A DNA stretch of 64,000 bases, taken from assembly GCA_041394985.1 (NCBI GenBank), contig JAWLBI010000001.1:2170001-2234000 (forward strand), read 5' to 3'. Under the pieces are notes generated by a model. It saw nothing but the letters and a program-made list of their open reading frames with translations. It did no database searches and had not been told where the DNA came from. Below are positions 9,835 to 17,771 of the stretch, piece by piece. The DNA comes from JAGLON01 sp041394985 (GTDB lineage: Bacteria; Zixibacteria; MSB-5A5; GN15; JAAZOE01). Made by a program: the position numbers and the translations under genes. The first letter of the stretch is position 1, and each line of letters begins with the position of its first letter.

Positions 9835-10118
9835 TGGATTCGCGCATGATCATTAAACAGTTTTTGGCCACGGAAAAATCGACCGTCGCTCGTGAAGAAG
9901 GCAAGTATGCATTCCGCGTCGATCGCCGTGCCAATAAATACCAGATTAAGCGTGCCATTGAAGACCTCTTTCGGGTTGAAGTGGATTCGGTCCGGACGAT
10001 GATTGTTCCCGGTAAAATGAAACGCTATGGCCGTTTTGAGGGCAAGACACCGACCTGGAAAAAGGCGGTTATCCAGCTCAAAGGCGACCAGACGATCGCT
10101 GAATTCGAGAACATGTAA
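9834..10118 (+). CDS. rplW: 50S ribosomal protein L23
   Basis: L23 sits at the tunnel exit and docks SRP and trigger factor. The product has 94 residues, with LATEKST near the N terminus and YAFRVDRRANKYQIKRAIE as the rRNA-binding block. It overlaps rplD by one base. A short RFEGKTPTWKKAVIQL block near the C terminus is typical. Confidence 0.96.
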   Translation: MDSRMIIKQFLATEKSTVAREEGKYAFRVDRRANKYQIKRAIEDLFRVEVDSVRTMIVPGKMKRYGRFEGKTPTWKKAVIQLKGDQTIAEFENM

Positions 10119-10136
10119 GCACGGTTGGTATAGAAC

Positions 10137-10958
10137 ATGGGTATTAAAAAATACAGACCAATAACGCCGTCGTCCCGGTTCCGGACTACGCCGACGTTCG
10201 ACGAGATTACTTCGGCCGTACCGGAGAAATCCCTCATCGAGGCGATCAGGAAGACCGGCGGGCGCAACAACAAAGGGCGCATCACTGCGTATCAGCGCGG
10301 TGGCGGCCACAAGCGGTTCTATCGCATCATCGATTTCAAGCGCAACAAGCACGACATTCCCGCGCGCGTTGCCTCGATCGAATACGATCCCAACCGTTCG
10401 GCTCGCATCGCCCTGTTGCATTATGTTGACGGCGAAAAGCGATATATCCTGGCTCCCGACGGCCTGAAGGTCGACGATATGCTGATGTCCGGCGACACCG
10501 CCGATATCAAGGTCGGAAACGCGACCGCCTTGTCCCGCATTCCGCTGGGTTCAATGGTGCACAACGTCGAAATGCGCCCCGGTAAAGGCGGACAAATCGC
10601 CCGCAGTGCCGGCGCCATGGTGCAGCTGATGGCCCGCGAAGGCAAGTATGCGCACCTCAAGATGCCGTCCGGCGAGGTCCGGCTGGTTCCGGTCGGTTGC
10701 CTGGCGACCATCGGACAGGTCGGAAATCTCGACCATGAAAATCTGGTCATGGGTAAAGCCGGCGCTCACCGCTGGCGGGGCCGTCGCCCGAGTGTCCGCG
10801 GTGTGGCCATGAACCCGGTCGACCATCCTATGGGCGGTGGCGAAGGACGCAGTTCCGGAGGCCGTCACCCTTGTACTCCCTGGGGAAAACCGACTAAAGG
10901 CAAAAAGACACGGCGGAAAAAAACATCTGACGCATTAATCGTAAAGCGTCGCAGATAG
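10137..10958 (+). CDS. rplB: 50S ribosomal protein L2
   Basis: L2 is a core protein needed for subunit joining and peptidyl-transferase activity. It has the standard 273 residues, with GRNNKGRITAYQRGGGHKR and the C-terminal GVAMNPVDHPMGGGEGRSSG block (about 10800-10858) carrying the conserved His. The usual HPVSPWG reads HPCTPWG here, a mild substitution. It lies 18 nt after rplW. Confidence 0.97.
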   Translation: MGIKKYRPITPSSRFRTTPTFDEITSAVPEKSLIEAIRKTGGRNNKGRITAYQRGGGHKRFYRIIDFKRNKHDIPARVASIEYDPNRSARIALLHYVDGEKRYILAPDGLKVDDMLMSGDTADIKVGNATALSRIPLGSMVHNVEMRPGKGGQIARSAGAMVQLMAREGKYAHLKMPSGEVRLVPVGCLATIGQVGNLDHENLVMGKAGAHRWRGRRPSVRGVAMNPVDHPMGGGEGRSSGGRHPCTPWGKPTKGKKTRRKKTSDALIVKRRR

Positions 10959-10977
10959 AAATAGACACGGAGGAGAA

Positions 10978-11271
10978 ATGGCCCGGTCATTAAAAAAAGG
11001 CCCGTATATCGATGAGAAGTTGATGCGCAAGATTGATACGCTCAACGAATCCGGCAACAAGAAGGTAATCAAGACATGGTCACGTCGCTCGACCATATCG
11101 CCTGAGTTCGTCGGACATACTCTGGCCGTCCACACCGGCAACAAGTTCATTCCGATTTACATTACGGAGAACATGGTTGGCCATAAGTTGGGCGAATTCG
11201 CGCCGACCCGGACGTTCCGTGGGCATGGTGGTAAACTGGCCGAACGCGCTTCGGCGATTAAGAGAATATAA
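10978..11271 (+). CDS. rpsS: 30S ribosomal protein S19
   Basis: S19 is a head protein that contacts the A-site tRNA region together with S13. It has 97 residues and opens MARSLKKGPYID; TWSRRSTISPEFVGHT and the GHKLGEFAPTRTFRGH block are conserved. GGAGGAG immediately upstream is a strong Shine-Dalgarno. It lies in the S10 operon between rplB and rplV. Confidence 0.97.
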   Translation: MARSLKKGPYIDEKLMRKIDTLNESGNKKVIKTWSRRSTISPEFVGHTLAVHTGNKFIPIYITENMVGHKLGEFAPTRTFRGHGGKLAERASAIKRI

Positions 11272-11287
11272 ACGGGATTAGTGTACG

Positions 11288-11860
11288 ATGCAGGCTACAG
11301 CAAGACTAAAATATCTGATGATGTCGCCGCGGAAATTGCGTCGGGTCGTCAGCCTGGTTAAGGGCAAATCGGTCGAAGAAGCGCTGACTATCTTGAAGTT
11401 CACCAACAAGGCCGCGGCCTCGCCTCTGGCGAAGACGATTCAGTCGGCGACGGCCAATGCGCTGTCGATCGAGGGAACGTCGAAGATCAAGGCCGAGGAT
11501 CTCTCCATTGCCCAGATCAACATCGACGAAGGTCCCCGGGCCAAACGGATTATGTTCCGCGCCATGGGCCGGGCCTATCGGTTCAAAAAGCGCTTTGCGC
11601 ATATAACCGTGGTCGTCGAGGGTGAACCGCAGGAAGAGGTCGTCGAAAAGAAATCGGCGAAAACGAAAGCTGCCGACGTCGAACCGAAGGCGGGAAAGCC
11701 GGCCAAGGGCAAAGGGAAAAAAGCGAAAGCCGCCAAAGCTGCCGCTCCTGATGTGAAGGCCGAAGAAACCGCTGCCGAACCGGCGGATGTGGAAACCAAA
11801 GACGAAGAGCCGACGGCGGAAGTATCTGCCGACGATGCGGCTGAGAAGAAAGAAGAATAA
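11288..11860 (+). CDS. rplV: 50S ribosomal protein L22 with long charged C-terminal tail
   Basis: L22 lines the peptide exit tunnel. Residues 1 to about 115 match a normal L22: MMSPRKLRRVVSLVKGK near the start, then FRAMGRAYRFKKRFAHITVVV. Family members usually end near 110 residues. This one continues for about 75 more (from about 11630), made almost only of Lys, Ala, Glu, Pro and Asp, so it is probably disordered. The tail is in frame and ends in a normal stop 27 nt before rpsC. Similar tails occur in several FCB lineages (recall). Confidence 0.96.
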   Translation: MQATARLKYLMMSPRKLRRVVSLVKGKSVEEALTILKFTNKAAASPLAKTIQSATANALSIEGTSKIKAEDLSIAQINIDEGPRAKRIMFRAMGRAYRFKKRFAHITVVVEGEPQEEVVEKKSAKTKAADVEPKAGKPAKGKGKKAKAAKAAAPDVKAEETAAEPADVETKDEEPTAEVSADDAAEKKEE

Positions 11861-11887
11861 ACCGAAAGGTTCTCTGGAGGATAGATT

Positions 11888-12730
11888 TTGGGTCAGAAAA
11901 CTCATCCCATAGGCTTCCGGCTGGGAGTGAACAAATCCTGGAACTCGAAATGGTTCTCGGCCAAGTCGGTGGCTGATCTGGTACAAGAGGATCTTCTGAT
12001 AAAGAAGTATATCAGCGCTCGACTGGATAATGCCGGATTGGCTAAAGTTGAAATTATTCGCGCCCCCAAAAAGGTGACGGTGGATATTCACACCTCGCGC
12101 CCCGGCATCGTTATCGGTCGCCGCGGCGCCGAAGTGGATAAACTCCGCGAAGAGTTGCAGCTGTTGGCCAAGCAGGATATCTCGCTGAACATCATCGAAG
12201 TCAAGAAGCCTGAACTGAGCGCCAGACTCGTCGCCGATTCGATCGCCAAGCAGTTGGAAGGTCGTGTCTCGTTCCGCCGGGCCATGAAACGCTCGTTGGC
12301 GGCGACGATGAAAATGGGCGCGGACGGTATCAAGATCGTCTGCGGCGGCCGTCTCAACGGCGCCGAAATCGCCCGGGCTGAAAAGTACATGGACGGCCGC
12401 GTACCGCTCCATACCCTTCGCGCGGACATCGACTATGCGACCGCGACGGCGCATACGACCTATGGTTGTATCGGCGTCAAGGTCTGGATCTGCCGCGGCA
12501 CGATCATGGATCGTGGTGACTTCACACCGGAAGGCAAGGAAGAAAAGACCTTTGCCGGACGTCCGGAAGCCGCTCGCGGCGGTCGCCGCGGTGAAAAACG
12601 CCGGAAACGCAAACCGGCCGGCCGCGTTCGCCGTGACAATCTGTCGGCCTCGGGTAAGGCGGAAGACGACTACCAGGATGATTACCAGTCGGGACCGGCG
12701 GATGGACCCAACACGGAAAGCGGGGAATAA
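11888..12730 (+). CDS. rpsC: 30S ribosomal protein S3 with basic C-terminal extension
   Basis: S3 is an mRNA-entry protein of the 30S head with a KH domain. The start is TTG at 11888 after a TCTGGAGGAT Shine-Dalgarno; no ATG fits the GQKTHPIGFRLGV opening. The KH motif RPGIVIGRRGAEVDKLRE is intact, as is GRLNGAEIARAE. The usual protein ends near 210-235 residues. This one has 280, with an Arg/Lys-rich stretch (about 12590-12640) and then an acidic end. Confidence 0.97.
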   Translation: MGQKTHPIGFRLGVNKSWNSKWFSAKSVADLVQEDLLIKKYISARLDNAGLAKVEIIRAPKKVTVDIHTSRPGIVIGRRGAEVDKLREELQLLAKQDISLNIIEVKKPELSARLVADSIAKQLEGRVSFRRAMKRSLAATMKMGADGIKIVCGGRLNGAEIARAEKYMDGRVPLHTLRADIDYATATAHTTYGCIGVKVWICRGTIMDRGDFTPEGKEEKTFAGRPEAARGGRRGEKRRKRKPAGRVRRDNLSASGKAEDDYQDDYQSGPADGPNTESGE

Positions 12731-12733
12731 GCC

Positions 12734-13156
12734 ATGTTAATGCCGAAACGGACAAAATTCAGAAAGCAACAGCGCGGCCGTCGCCGCGGGCTGGCGCACC
12801 GCGGTTCCAATGTGGACTTCGGGCAGTTCGCCCTGAAGGCGGTCGAGGCCTGCTGGCTGACCAACCGTCAGATCGAGGCGGCTCGTGTCGCTCTGACTCG
12901 TCACATCAAGCGTGGCGGTAAGATTTGGATTCGCATTTTCCCCGACAAACCGGTCACGCAAAAACCGGCCGAAACCCGCATGGGTAAGGGTAAAGGCGCA
13001 CCCGAATACTGGGTTGCCGTGATCAAACCGGGGCGCATCCTGTTCGAAGTCGAAGGTGTCGACGAACCGCTGGCGCGCGCTGCGATGAGACTTGCGGCCA
13101 ATAAACTGCCGCTGAAAACGAAATTCGTCACTCGCAAGGAACTGGAAGGTATTTGA
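12734..13156 (+). CDS. rplP: 50S ribosomal protein L16
   Basis: L16 organises the A site and the 5S rRNA region of the 50S subunit. It has 140 residues and opens MLMPKRTKFRKQQRGR; the ETRMGKGKGAPEYWVAVIKPG block is conserved. The start is 3 nt after rpsC. Its stop lies just before the rpmC start, indicating coupling. Confidence 0.97.
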   Translation: MLMPKRTKFRKQQRGRRRGLAHRGSNVDFGQFALKAVEACWLTNRQIEAARVALTRHIKRGGKIWIRIFPDKPVTQKPAETRMGKGKGAPEYWVAVIKPGRILFEVEGVDEPLARAAMRLAANKLPLKTKFVTRKELEGI

Positions 13157-13158
13157 TC

Positions 13159-13407
13159 ATGGGCATGGAAAGATTCAGAGATCTGACCAGAGACGAGCTG
13201 CTGCAGAAGCGCGAAGAGCTCAAGCAGGAGATATTCAACCTGAAACTGCGTCGCGGTTTCCGTGAGTTGGACAATCCCCTGAAGTTTCGCACCCTGCGTC
13301 GAGATATCGCCCGCATTGAAACGGTGATAAGCGAAGACCGCAAGGAAATCAGGAAAATCGTCGACGAGGCCGGTTCAATACTGACCCAGACTGACGACAA
13401 GAAATAG
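13159..13407 (+). CDS. rpmC: 50S ribosomal protein L29
   Basis: L29 is a two-helix protein at the tunnel exit. I choose ATG 13159 (MGMERFRDLTRDE), with GGAAGGT about 8 nt upstream, rather than the TTG at 13153 that overlaps the rplP stop. The product has 82 residues, slightly longer than the usual 65, because of a short C-terminal tail after the second helix. It lies between rplP and rpsQ. Confidence 0.94.
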   Translation: MGMERFRDLTRDELLQKREELKQEIFNLKLRRGFRELDNPLKFRTLRRDIARIETVISEDRKEIRKIVDEAGSILTQTDDKK

Positions 13408-13444
13408 TTGACGTTATCTTTTGGATACAGGAGTCACATCTGTA

Positions 13445-13702
13445 ATGGCTGAGAGAAACCGGAGAAAAACTCGAATCGGGAAAGTGGTCTCCGATAAAAT
13501 GGATAACACCATTGTCGTCGAGATTATCCGTACCCTGAAGCATCCCCTGTACGAGCGTGTTATCAAGACGAAGTCGAAATTGTACGCTCACGACATGAAT
13601 GGAGATGCCGCGGCGGGAGATACCGTTCGCGTTATGGAGTGCCGGCCGCTATCGAAAATGAAACGGTGGCGACTTGTTGAGATTTTGGAAAAGGCCAAGT
13701 AA
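13445..13702 (+). CDS. rpsQ: 30S ribosomal protein S17
   Basis: S17 is an OB-fold primary 16S binder. The start is ATG 13445 (MAERNRRKTRIGKVVSDKMD), with AGGAG at 13429-13433. An upstream GTG/ATG-open stretch from 13421 adds eight residues with no family match. It has 85 residues. KTKSKLYAHDMNGDAAAGD and CRPLSKMKRWRLVEIL are typical. It is followed by rplN. Confidence 0.96.
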   Translation: MAERNRRKTRIGKVVSDKMDNTIVVEIIRTLKHPLYERVIKTKSKLYAHDMNGDAAAGDTVRVMECRPLSKMKRWRLVEILEKAK

Positions 13703-13731
13703 TTCTAGCGCGGACTGGGAGAGAATAGAAA

Positions 13732-14100
13732 ATGATTCAGGAATATTCCAACCTGGTGGTAGCCGATAATTCCGGGGCGAAACGCGTTATGTGTTTCAAG
13801 GTCCTGGGCGGCTCGAAAAAGCGGTATGCACGCGTCGGCGATATTATCGTGTGCACCGTCAAGGATGCGATTCCCGGCGGCACGGTGAAGAAGTCCGAGG
13901 TTTGTAAGGCGGTCGTCGTACGCACCACCAAAGAAATCCGTCGCAAAGACGGTTCGTTGATCCGCTTCTCGGATAATGCTGCGGTCATTATCAACGAACA
14001 GAAAGAACCTCGAGGAACTCGTATTTTCGGACCGGTTGCCAGGGAACTGCGTGAAAAACAGTTTATGAAAATCGTATCGCTGGCACCCGAAGTACTGTGA
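13732..14100 (+). CDS. rplN: 50S ribosomal protein L14
   Basis: L14 forms intersubunit bridges and binds RsfS. It has the standard 122 residues, opening MIQEYSNLVVADNSGAKRV. The motifs RRKDGSLIRFSDNAAVI and PRGTRIFGPVARELR are conserved. It is the first gene of the spc block, 29 nt after rpsQ. Confidence 0.97.
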   Translation: MIQEYSNLVVADNSGAKRVMCFKVLGGSKKRYARVGDIIVCTVKDAIPGGTVKKSEVCKAVVVRTTKEIRRKDGSLIRFSDNAAVIINEQKEPRGTRIFGPVARELREKQFMKIVSLAPEVL

Positions 14101-14112
14101 GGATTGGGTAAG

Positions 14113-14445
14113 ATGAATATCAAAAAAGGCGATAGCGTCGTTGTCATCAGCGGCAGCAGCAGACACAAAATGGACGGCAAACCCGCCAAGGTGCTGCACG
14201 TCGAGCCGGAAAAGAACCGATTGATCGTCGAAGGCGTCAATATGATCAAGCGGCATACCCGCCCGACCCAGCGAAATCAGAAAGGCGGCATCATAACCAA
14301 GGAAGCCCCCATTCATCGCTCGAACGTACAAATTTATTGCAATACCTGCAACAGCCCGACGCGCATCAGCCATAAGGTTCTCGAAGGTACCGGCTCGAAG
14401 TCACTGAAGGTTCGCTGTTGCCGTAAATGCGGTGCGGAACTGTAA
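14113..14445 (+). CDS. rplX: 50S ribosomal protein L24, zinc-ribbon form
   Basis: L24 initiates 50S assembly. I choose ATG 14113 (MNIKKGDSVVVISG), with GAGG at 14099-14102, over a TTG at 14104. It has 110 residues: a KOW domain, then a C-terminal YCNTC...CCRKC pair that can form a zinc ribbon. This is the C+ form known from many bacteria and absent in E. coli. Confidence 0.96.
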   Translation: MNIKKGDSVVVISGSSRHKMDGKPAKVLHVEPEKNRLIVEGVNMIKRHTRPTQRNQKGGIITKEAPIHRSNVQIYCNTCNSPTRISHKVLEGTGSKSLKVRCCRKCGAEL

Positions 14446-14460
14446 GGAGTATCGTTTGAC

Positions 14461-15006
14461 ATGGCACGGTTAAAAAAGAAATATTTGGAAGAAGTAGTCC
14501 CGAAACTACTCAAAGAGAATAAATATCCGTCCATCATGGCGGTCCCGAAAATCGAAAAGGTGACGGTGAATATCGGCGTCGGCGAGGCGATTGCCAATGC
14601 CAAGACGCTCGAAGCCGCCGTGGCCGATTTGCGGACGATTACCGGTCAGCAGCCGGTGATTACCAAGGCCCGGAAGTCGATCTCCAACTTCAAGCTGCGT
14701 CAGGGGATGTCGATCGGTTGTCGGGTTACGCTGCGTCGTGAACGGATGTATGAATTCCTGGATCGCCTGATGAATTCGGCTATGCCCCGAATTCGCGACT
14801 TCCGAGGCATCTCGACGAAGTCCTGTGACGGCCGCGGGAATTTCAATCTCGGCATCAAAGAACAGTTGATTTTTCCGGAAATCGACTATGATAAAATAGA
14901 TAAAGTGCGTGGTATGTCCATTGCCATAACCACGTCGGCCAAAACCGACGCGGAATGCCTCCAGCTTCTCCGGGAGTTGGGTATGCCGTTCAGGAAAGAG
15001 GAGTAG
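14461..15006 (+). CDS. rplE: 50S ribosomal protein L5
   Basis: L5 binds 5S rRNA and contacts P-site tRNA. It has 181 residues, with the VPKIEKVTVNIGVGEA opening, ITGQQPVITKARKSISNFKLR and RGISTKSCDGRGNFNLGIKE. Its last codons supply the Shine-Dalgarno (GAGGAG) for the S14 gene that follows after 2 nt. Confidence 0.97.
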   Translation: MARLKKKYLEEVVPKLLKENKYPSIMAVPKIEKVTVNIGVGEAIANAKTLEAAVADLRTITGQQPVITKARKSISNFKLRQGMSIGCRVTLRRERMYEFLDRLMNSAMPRIRDFRGISTKSCDGRGNFNLGIKEQLIFPEIDYDKIDKVRGMSIAITTSAKTDAECLQLLRELGMPFRKEE

Positions 15007-15008
15007 TT

Positions 15009-15194
15009 GTGGCCAAAAAGTGTTTGATTGAGAAACAGCGGCGTAAAGCCAAGTTTCAGGTAAGAGAATACAATCGCTGCCGTCGATGTGGTCGGCCCCG
15101 GGCGTATCTGAGAAAGTTCGGGCTCTGCCGTATCTGTTTTCGCGAATTAGCCCTGGCCGGCGAATTGCCGGGTGTCAGGAAAGCAAGCTGGTAA
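15009..15194 (+). CDS. rpsZ: 30S ribosomal protein S14, type Z (zinc)
   Basis: This S14 has 61 residues starting at GTG 15009 (VAKKCLIEKQRRKAKF), 2 nt after rplE. The frame is open further upstream inside rplE, but that part has no family match. Cys24, Cys27, Cys40 and Cys43 form the zinc site (C-x2-C-x12-C-x2-C). This length and motif define the type-Z S14 rather than the about 100-residue zinc-free form of E. coli. Confidence 0.96.
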   Translation: MAKKCLIEKQRRKAKFQVREYNRCRRCGRPRAYLRKFGLCRICFRELALAGELPGVRKASW

Positions 15195-15239
15195 GTGTGA
15201 CCGGTGAACCGGCCCACTTGTGTTGAGGAGTAATAGGTT

Positions 15240-15641
15240 ATGTCGATGACCGATCCGATTGCGGATATGCTGACCAGGATTAGAAACGCCTCCAAGGCGA
15301 AAAAGAAAGCGGTTGACATACCGTCTTCGAAATTGAAACGGGAAATCGCCCGGATATTGAAAGAGAACAAGTACATTAAAGACTATATTGAATTGCCAGA
15401 CGGAAAACAGGGGATTACTCGTGTTTACCTGAAGTACAGCCGTGAAGATAAACCGATCATTCACGGTCTCCGTCGCCTGTCCCGACCGGGACTGCGCCGC
15501 TATGTCGCTTCCGGTGAAGTATTCCAGTTCGGCTTTGGCCGCCAAGGAATCATGATAGTCTCAACCTCTTCCGGGGTGATGACGAACGAAGAAGCCGCGC
15601 AGAAGAAAATCGGCGGCGAAGCGATCTGCGCAATTTGGTAA
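15240..15641 (+). CDS. rpsH: 30S ribosomal protein S8
   Basis: S8 is a primary 16S rRNA binder and in E. coli the spc operon repressor. It has 133 residues and opens MSMTDPIADMLTRIRNASKAKK. The C-terminal block STSSGVMTNEEAAQKKIGGE is typical. A TTGAGGAG-type Shine-Dalgarno precedes the ATG. Confidence 0.97.
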   Translation: MSMTDPIADMLTRIRNASKAKKKAVDIPSSKLKREIARILKENKYIKDYIELPDGKQGITRVYLKYSREDKPIIHGLRRLSRPGLRRYVASGEVFQFGFGRQGIMIVSTSSGVMTNEEAAQKKIGGEAICAIW

Positions 15642-15653
15642 GGAGATGCTGTC

Positions 15654-16202
15654 ATGTCACGCATTGGTAAAAAACCGGTGGTGATTCCCAAGGGAGTCAA
15701 AATCAATCTTTCCGGAACGGAACTGACGGTCGAGGGTCCGAAGGGAAAACTGACCAAGGAATTCCATCCGGAAATTACGATAAACGTCGGCGAAACGGAC
15801 ATTACGGTCGAACGCCACTCCAACGTGCCGTTCTATCGCAGTCTGCACGGGATGACCCGGGCCATCATTCAGAATATGGTGACCGGCGTAACGGATGGCT
15901 TTTCCAAGCAGTTGGAAATCATCGGTACGCAATACCGCGCCGAGATTAAAGGGAAATACCTGTTCTTCCCGCCGAAGGCGATCGGGTATTCACATGCCGT
16001 ATTGGTAAAACCGCCGGATGGCATTGCAATCGAATATGAAATCAAACAGAAATTGATCACGGTCTCCGGAATCGATAAAGAACTGGTCGGATTGACCGCG
16101 GACAGGATTCGCGCCATTCGCAAACCCGAACCATACAAGGGTAAGGGTATCAAGTATGTCGGCGAACACATCCGTCGGAAAGCCGGTAAGACGGCCGCAT
16201 AA
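15654..16202 (+). CDS. rplF: 50S ribosomal protein L6
   Basis: L6 sits near the GTPase centre on the sarcin-ricin loop. It has 182 residues and opens MSRIGKKPVVIPKGVKI. The second domain ends in the conserved RIRAIRKPEPYKGKGIKY block. It is 12 nt after rpsH. Confidence 0.97.
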   Translation: MSRIGKKPVVIPKGVKINLSGTELTVEGPKGKLTKEFHPEITINVGETDITVERHSNVPFYRSLHGMTRAIIQNMVTGVTDGFSKQLEIIGTQYRAEIKGKYLFFPPKAIGYSHAVLVKPPDGIAIEYEIKQKLITVSGIDKELVGLTADRIRAIRKPEPYKGKGIKYVGEHIRRKAGKTAA

Positions 16203-16222
16203 GCTGTGGAGTGAATAAGGTT

Positions 16223-16597
16223 ATGGCTACGAAATATAAAAAACTGGCGAAACGCGCCGACAAGCGCCGTCGCCGGGTCCGGTCGAAAATTTCGGGTACG
16301 GCCCAGGTGCCGCGCCTGACAGTCGCCCGCTCGTTGAAGAATATTTATGTGCAGATCATCGACGACCAGAAAATGGTGACGCTGCTCGGCATCGGTACCA
16401 ATTCGAAGAAACTGGCCGGCGCTTTCGACGAAAAGGACGACAAAACGGCTCGGGCCAAAAAACTCGGCAAAGCAGTCGCCGAGCATGCAAAAGAGCTGGG
16501 TATTGAACAGGTCGTGTTCGATCGCAATCAGTTTTTGTATCACGGGCGAATCAAGGCATTGGCCGAAGGCGCTCGCGAAGGTGGCTTGAAATTTTAA
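16223..16597 (+). CDS. rplR: 50S ribosomal protein L18
   Basis: L18 is a 5S rRNA-binding protein. I choose ATG 16223 (MATKYKKLAKRADKRRRR) over GTG 16211, because AAGG is correctly placed for neither but the four extra residues match nothing. It has 124 residues. The C-terminal block VVFDRNQFLYHGRIKALAEG is typical. Confidence 0.95.
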   Translation: MATKYKKLAKRADKRRRRVRSKISGTAQVPRLTVARSLKNIYVQIIDDQKMVTLLGIGTNSKKLAGAFDEKDDKTARAKKLGKAVAEHAKELGIEQVVFDRNQFLYHGRIKALAEGAREGGLKF

Positions 16598-16622
16598 TCG
16601 GTAGAAATAAATGAGGTGACAG

Positions 16623-17105
16623 TTGGCCCGATTTGAAGTAGATAATCTCGAATTTCAAGAGAAAGTGATTCACATCAACCGCGTTGCCAAAGTGGTGAAG
16701 GGCGGTCGGCGTTTCGCTTTCACCGCCTTAGTGGCGGTCGGCGACAGCAATGGCAAAGTCGGCGTTGGACTCGGCAAGTCGAAAGAAGTCGCCGGTGCTA
16801 TTCACAAAGGTACCGAGGCGGCTCGCCGTGCCATGGTCAAGGTCTCGCTCCTCGAAGGAACGATTCCGCACCAGGTCATCGGTGAATTCGGCGCCACCCG
16901 TGTCATTCTAAAGCCGGCCTCAGCCGGTACCGGCGTTATCGCCGGCGGCGGCGTCCGCGCCGTCCTTGAGGCGGTCGGTGTGCAGGACATTCTGACCAAG
17001 GCCCTCGGGTCGCGCAATCCGCACAATGTCGTCAAGGCGACGATGAATGGTCTGCTGTCGTTGCGCACGCGGGAAGAAGAAAAAGAATTTCTGGAAAACG
17101 GGTAA
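16623..17105 (+). CDS. rpsE: 30S ribosomal protein S5
   Basis: S5 shapes the mRNA entry tunnel and decoding fidelity. The start is TTG 16623 after TGAGGTGACAG; no ATG exists before the conserved part. It has 160 residues. The S5 motif VVKGGRRFAFTALVAVGD and the GTGVIAGGGVRAVLEAVGV block are intact. Confidence 0.97.
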   Translation: MARFEVDNLEFQEKVIHINRVAKVVKGGRRFAFTALVAVGDSNGKVGVGLGKSKEVAGAIHKGTEAARRAMVKVSLLEGTIPHQVIGEFGATRVILKPASAGTGVIAGGGVRAVLEAVGVQDILTKALGSRNPHNVVKATMNGLLSLRTREEEKEFLENG

Positions 17106-17116
17106 GAGGTTCCACG

Positions 17117-17299
17117 ATGGCAAAGCTGAAAATAACGCAGGTGCGCTCAACGATCGCACGACTGCCGAAACACCGGCGCACGATCAAGGCGCTTGGACTT
17201 GGCCGAATCAGAAAATCGGTCATTCATGAAGACACCCCGCAGATTCGGGGTATGGCGAGAAGCGTCGCGCATCTTGTGACGGTCGAAGAAGTAAATTAG
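17117..17299 (+). CDS. rpmD: 50S ribosomal protein L30
   Basis: L30 is a small 50S protein. It has 60 residues, opening MAKLKITQVRSTIAR, with the KTLGLGRI-like block reading IKALGLGRIRKSVIHED. It lies between rpsE and rplO, its universal position. Confidence 0.96.
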   Translation: MAKLKITQVRSTIARLPKHRRTIKALGLGRIRKSVIHEDTPQIRGMARSVAHLVTVEEVN

Positions 17300-17330
17300 T
17301 TCCCCGATGTTACGAGGATAAGGATACACA

Positions 17331-17771
17331 ATGGAACTTTCGAATTTAAAACCGGCTGCCGGCTCGAAGAAGACCAGGAAACGGGTCGGACGCGGCAGCG
17401 GTTCCGGTATGGGTAAGACATCCACGCGCGGGCACAAGGGGCAAAAAGCTCGCAGCGGTGGTTCCATACAGCCCTGGATGCACGGCGGACAGATGCCGCT
17501 GCATCTGAGACTTCCGAAACGCGGATTTCGGAATATCTTCAAAGAAGAATACCAGGTCATCAACCTGTTCTCTCTGAAAGGCATTCCGACTGACGAACCG
17601 ATTACTGCCGAAGTTTTGAAAAAACACGGTAAAATTAAGTCGTTGAACAGTCCGGTTAAGATTCTTGGTCAGGGTGAGGTGGAGGCTCCGGTGACTCTCG
17701 TCGTCAGCGCCTGCAGTGAAACTGCTCGGAAAAAGATCGAAGCTGCCGGGGGAAAGGTTGAGGTGGCCTAG
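17331..17771 (+). CDS. rplO: 50S ribosomal protein L15
   Basis: L15 is an internal 50S assembly protein. It has 146 residues: a Gly/Arg-rich N-terminal extension (KRVGRGSGSGMGKTSTRGHK) followed by a globular C-terminal half. Its TAG stop overlaps the GTG start of secY by one base (17771), so the two are coupled. Confidence 0.97.
   Translation: MELSNLKPAAGSKKTRKRVGRGSGSGMGKTSTRGHKGQKARSGGSIQPWMHGGQMPLHLRLPKRGFRNIFKEEYQVINLFSLKGIPTDEPITAEVLKKHGKIKSLNSPVKILGQGEVEAPVTLVVSACSETARKKIEAAGGKVEVA

Noticed and set aside
11306..12454. 382-codon minus-strand frame opposite rplV-rpsC
   Set aside because: Phe/Arg-rich antisense shadow of strongly biased ribosomal genes.
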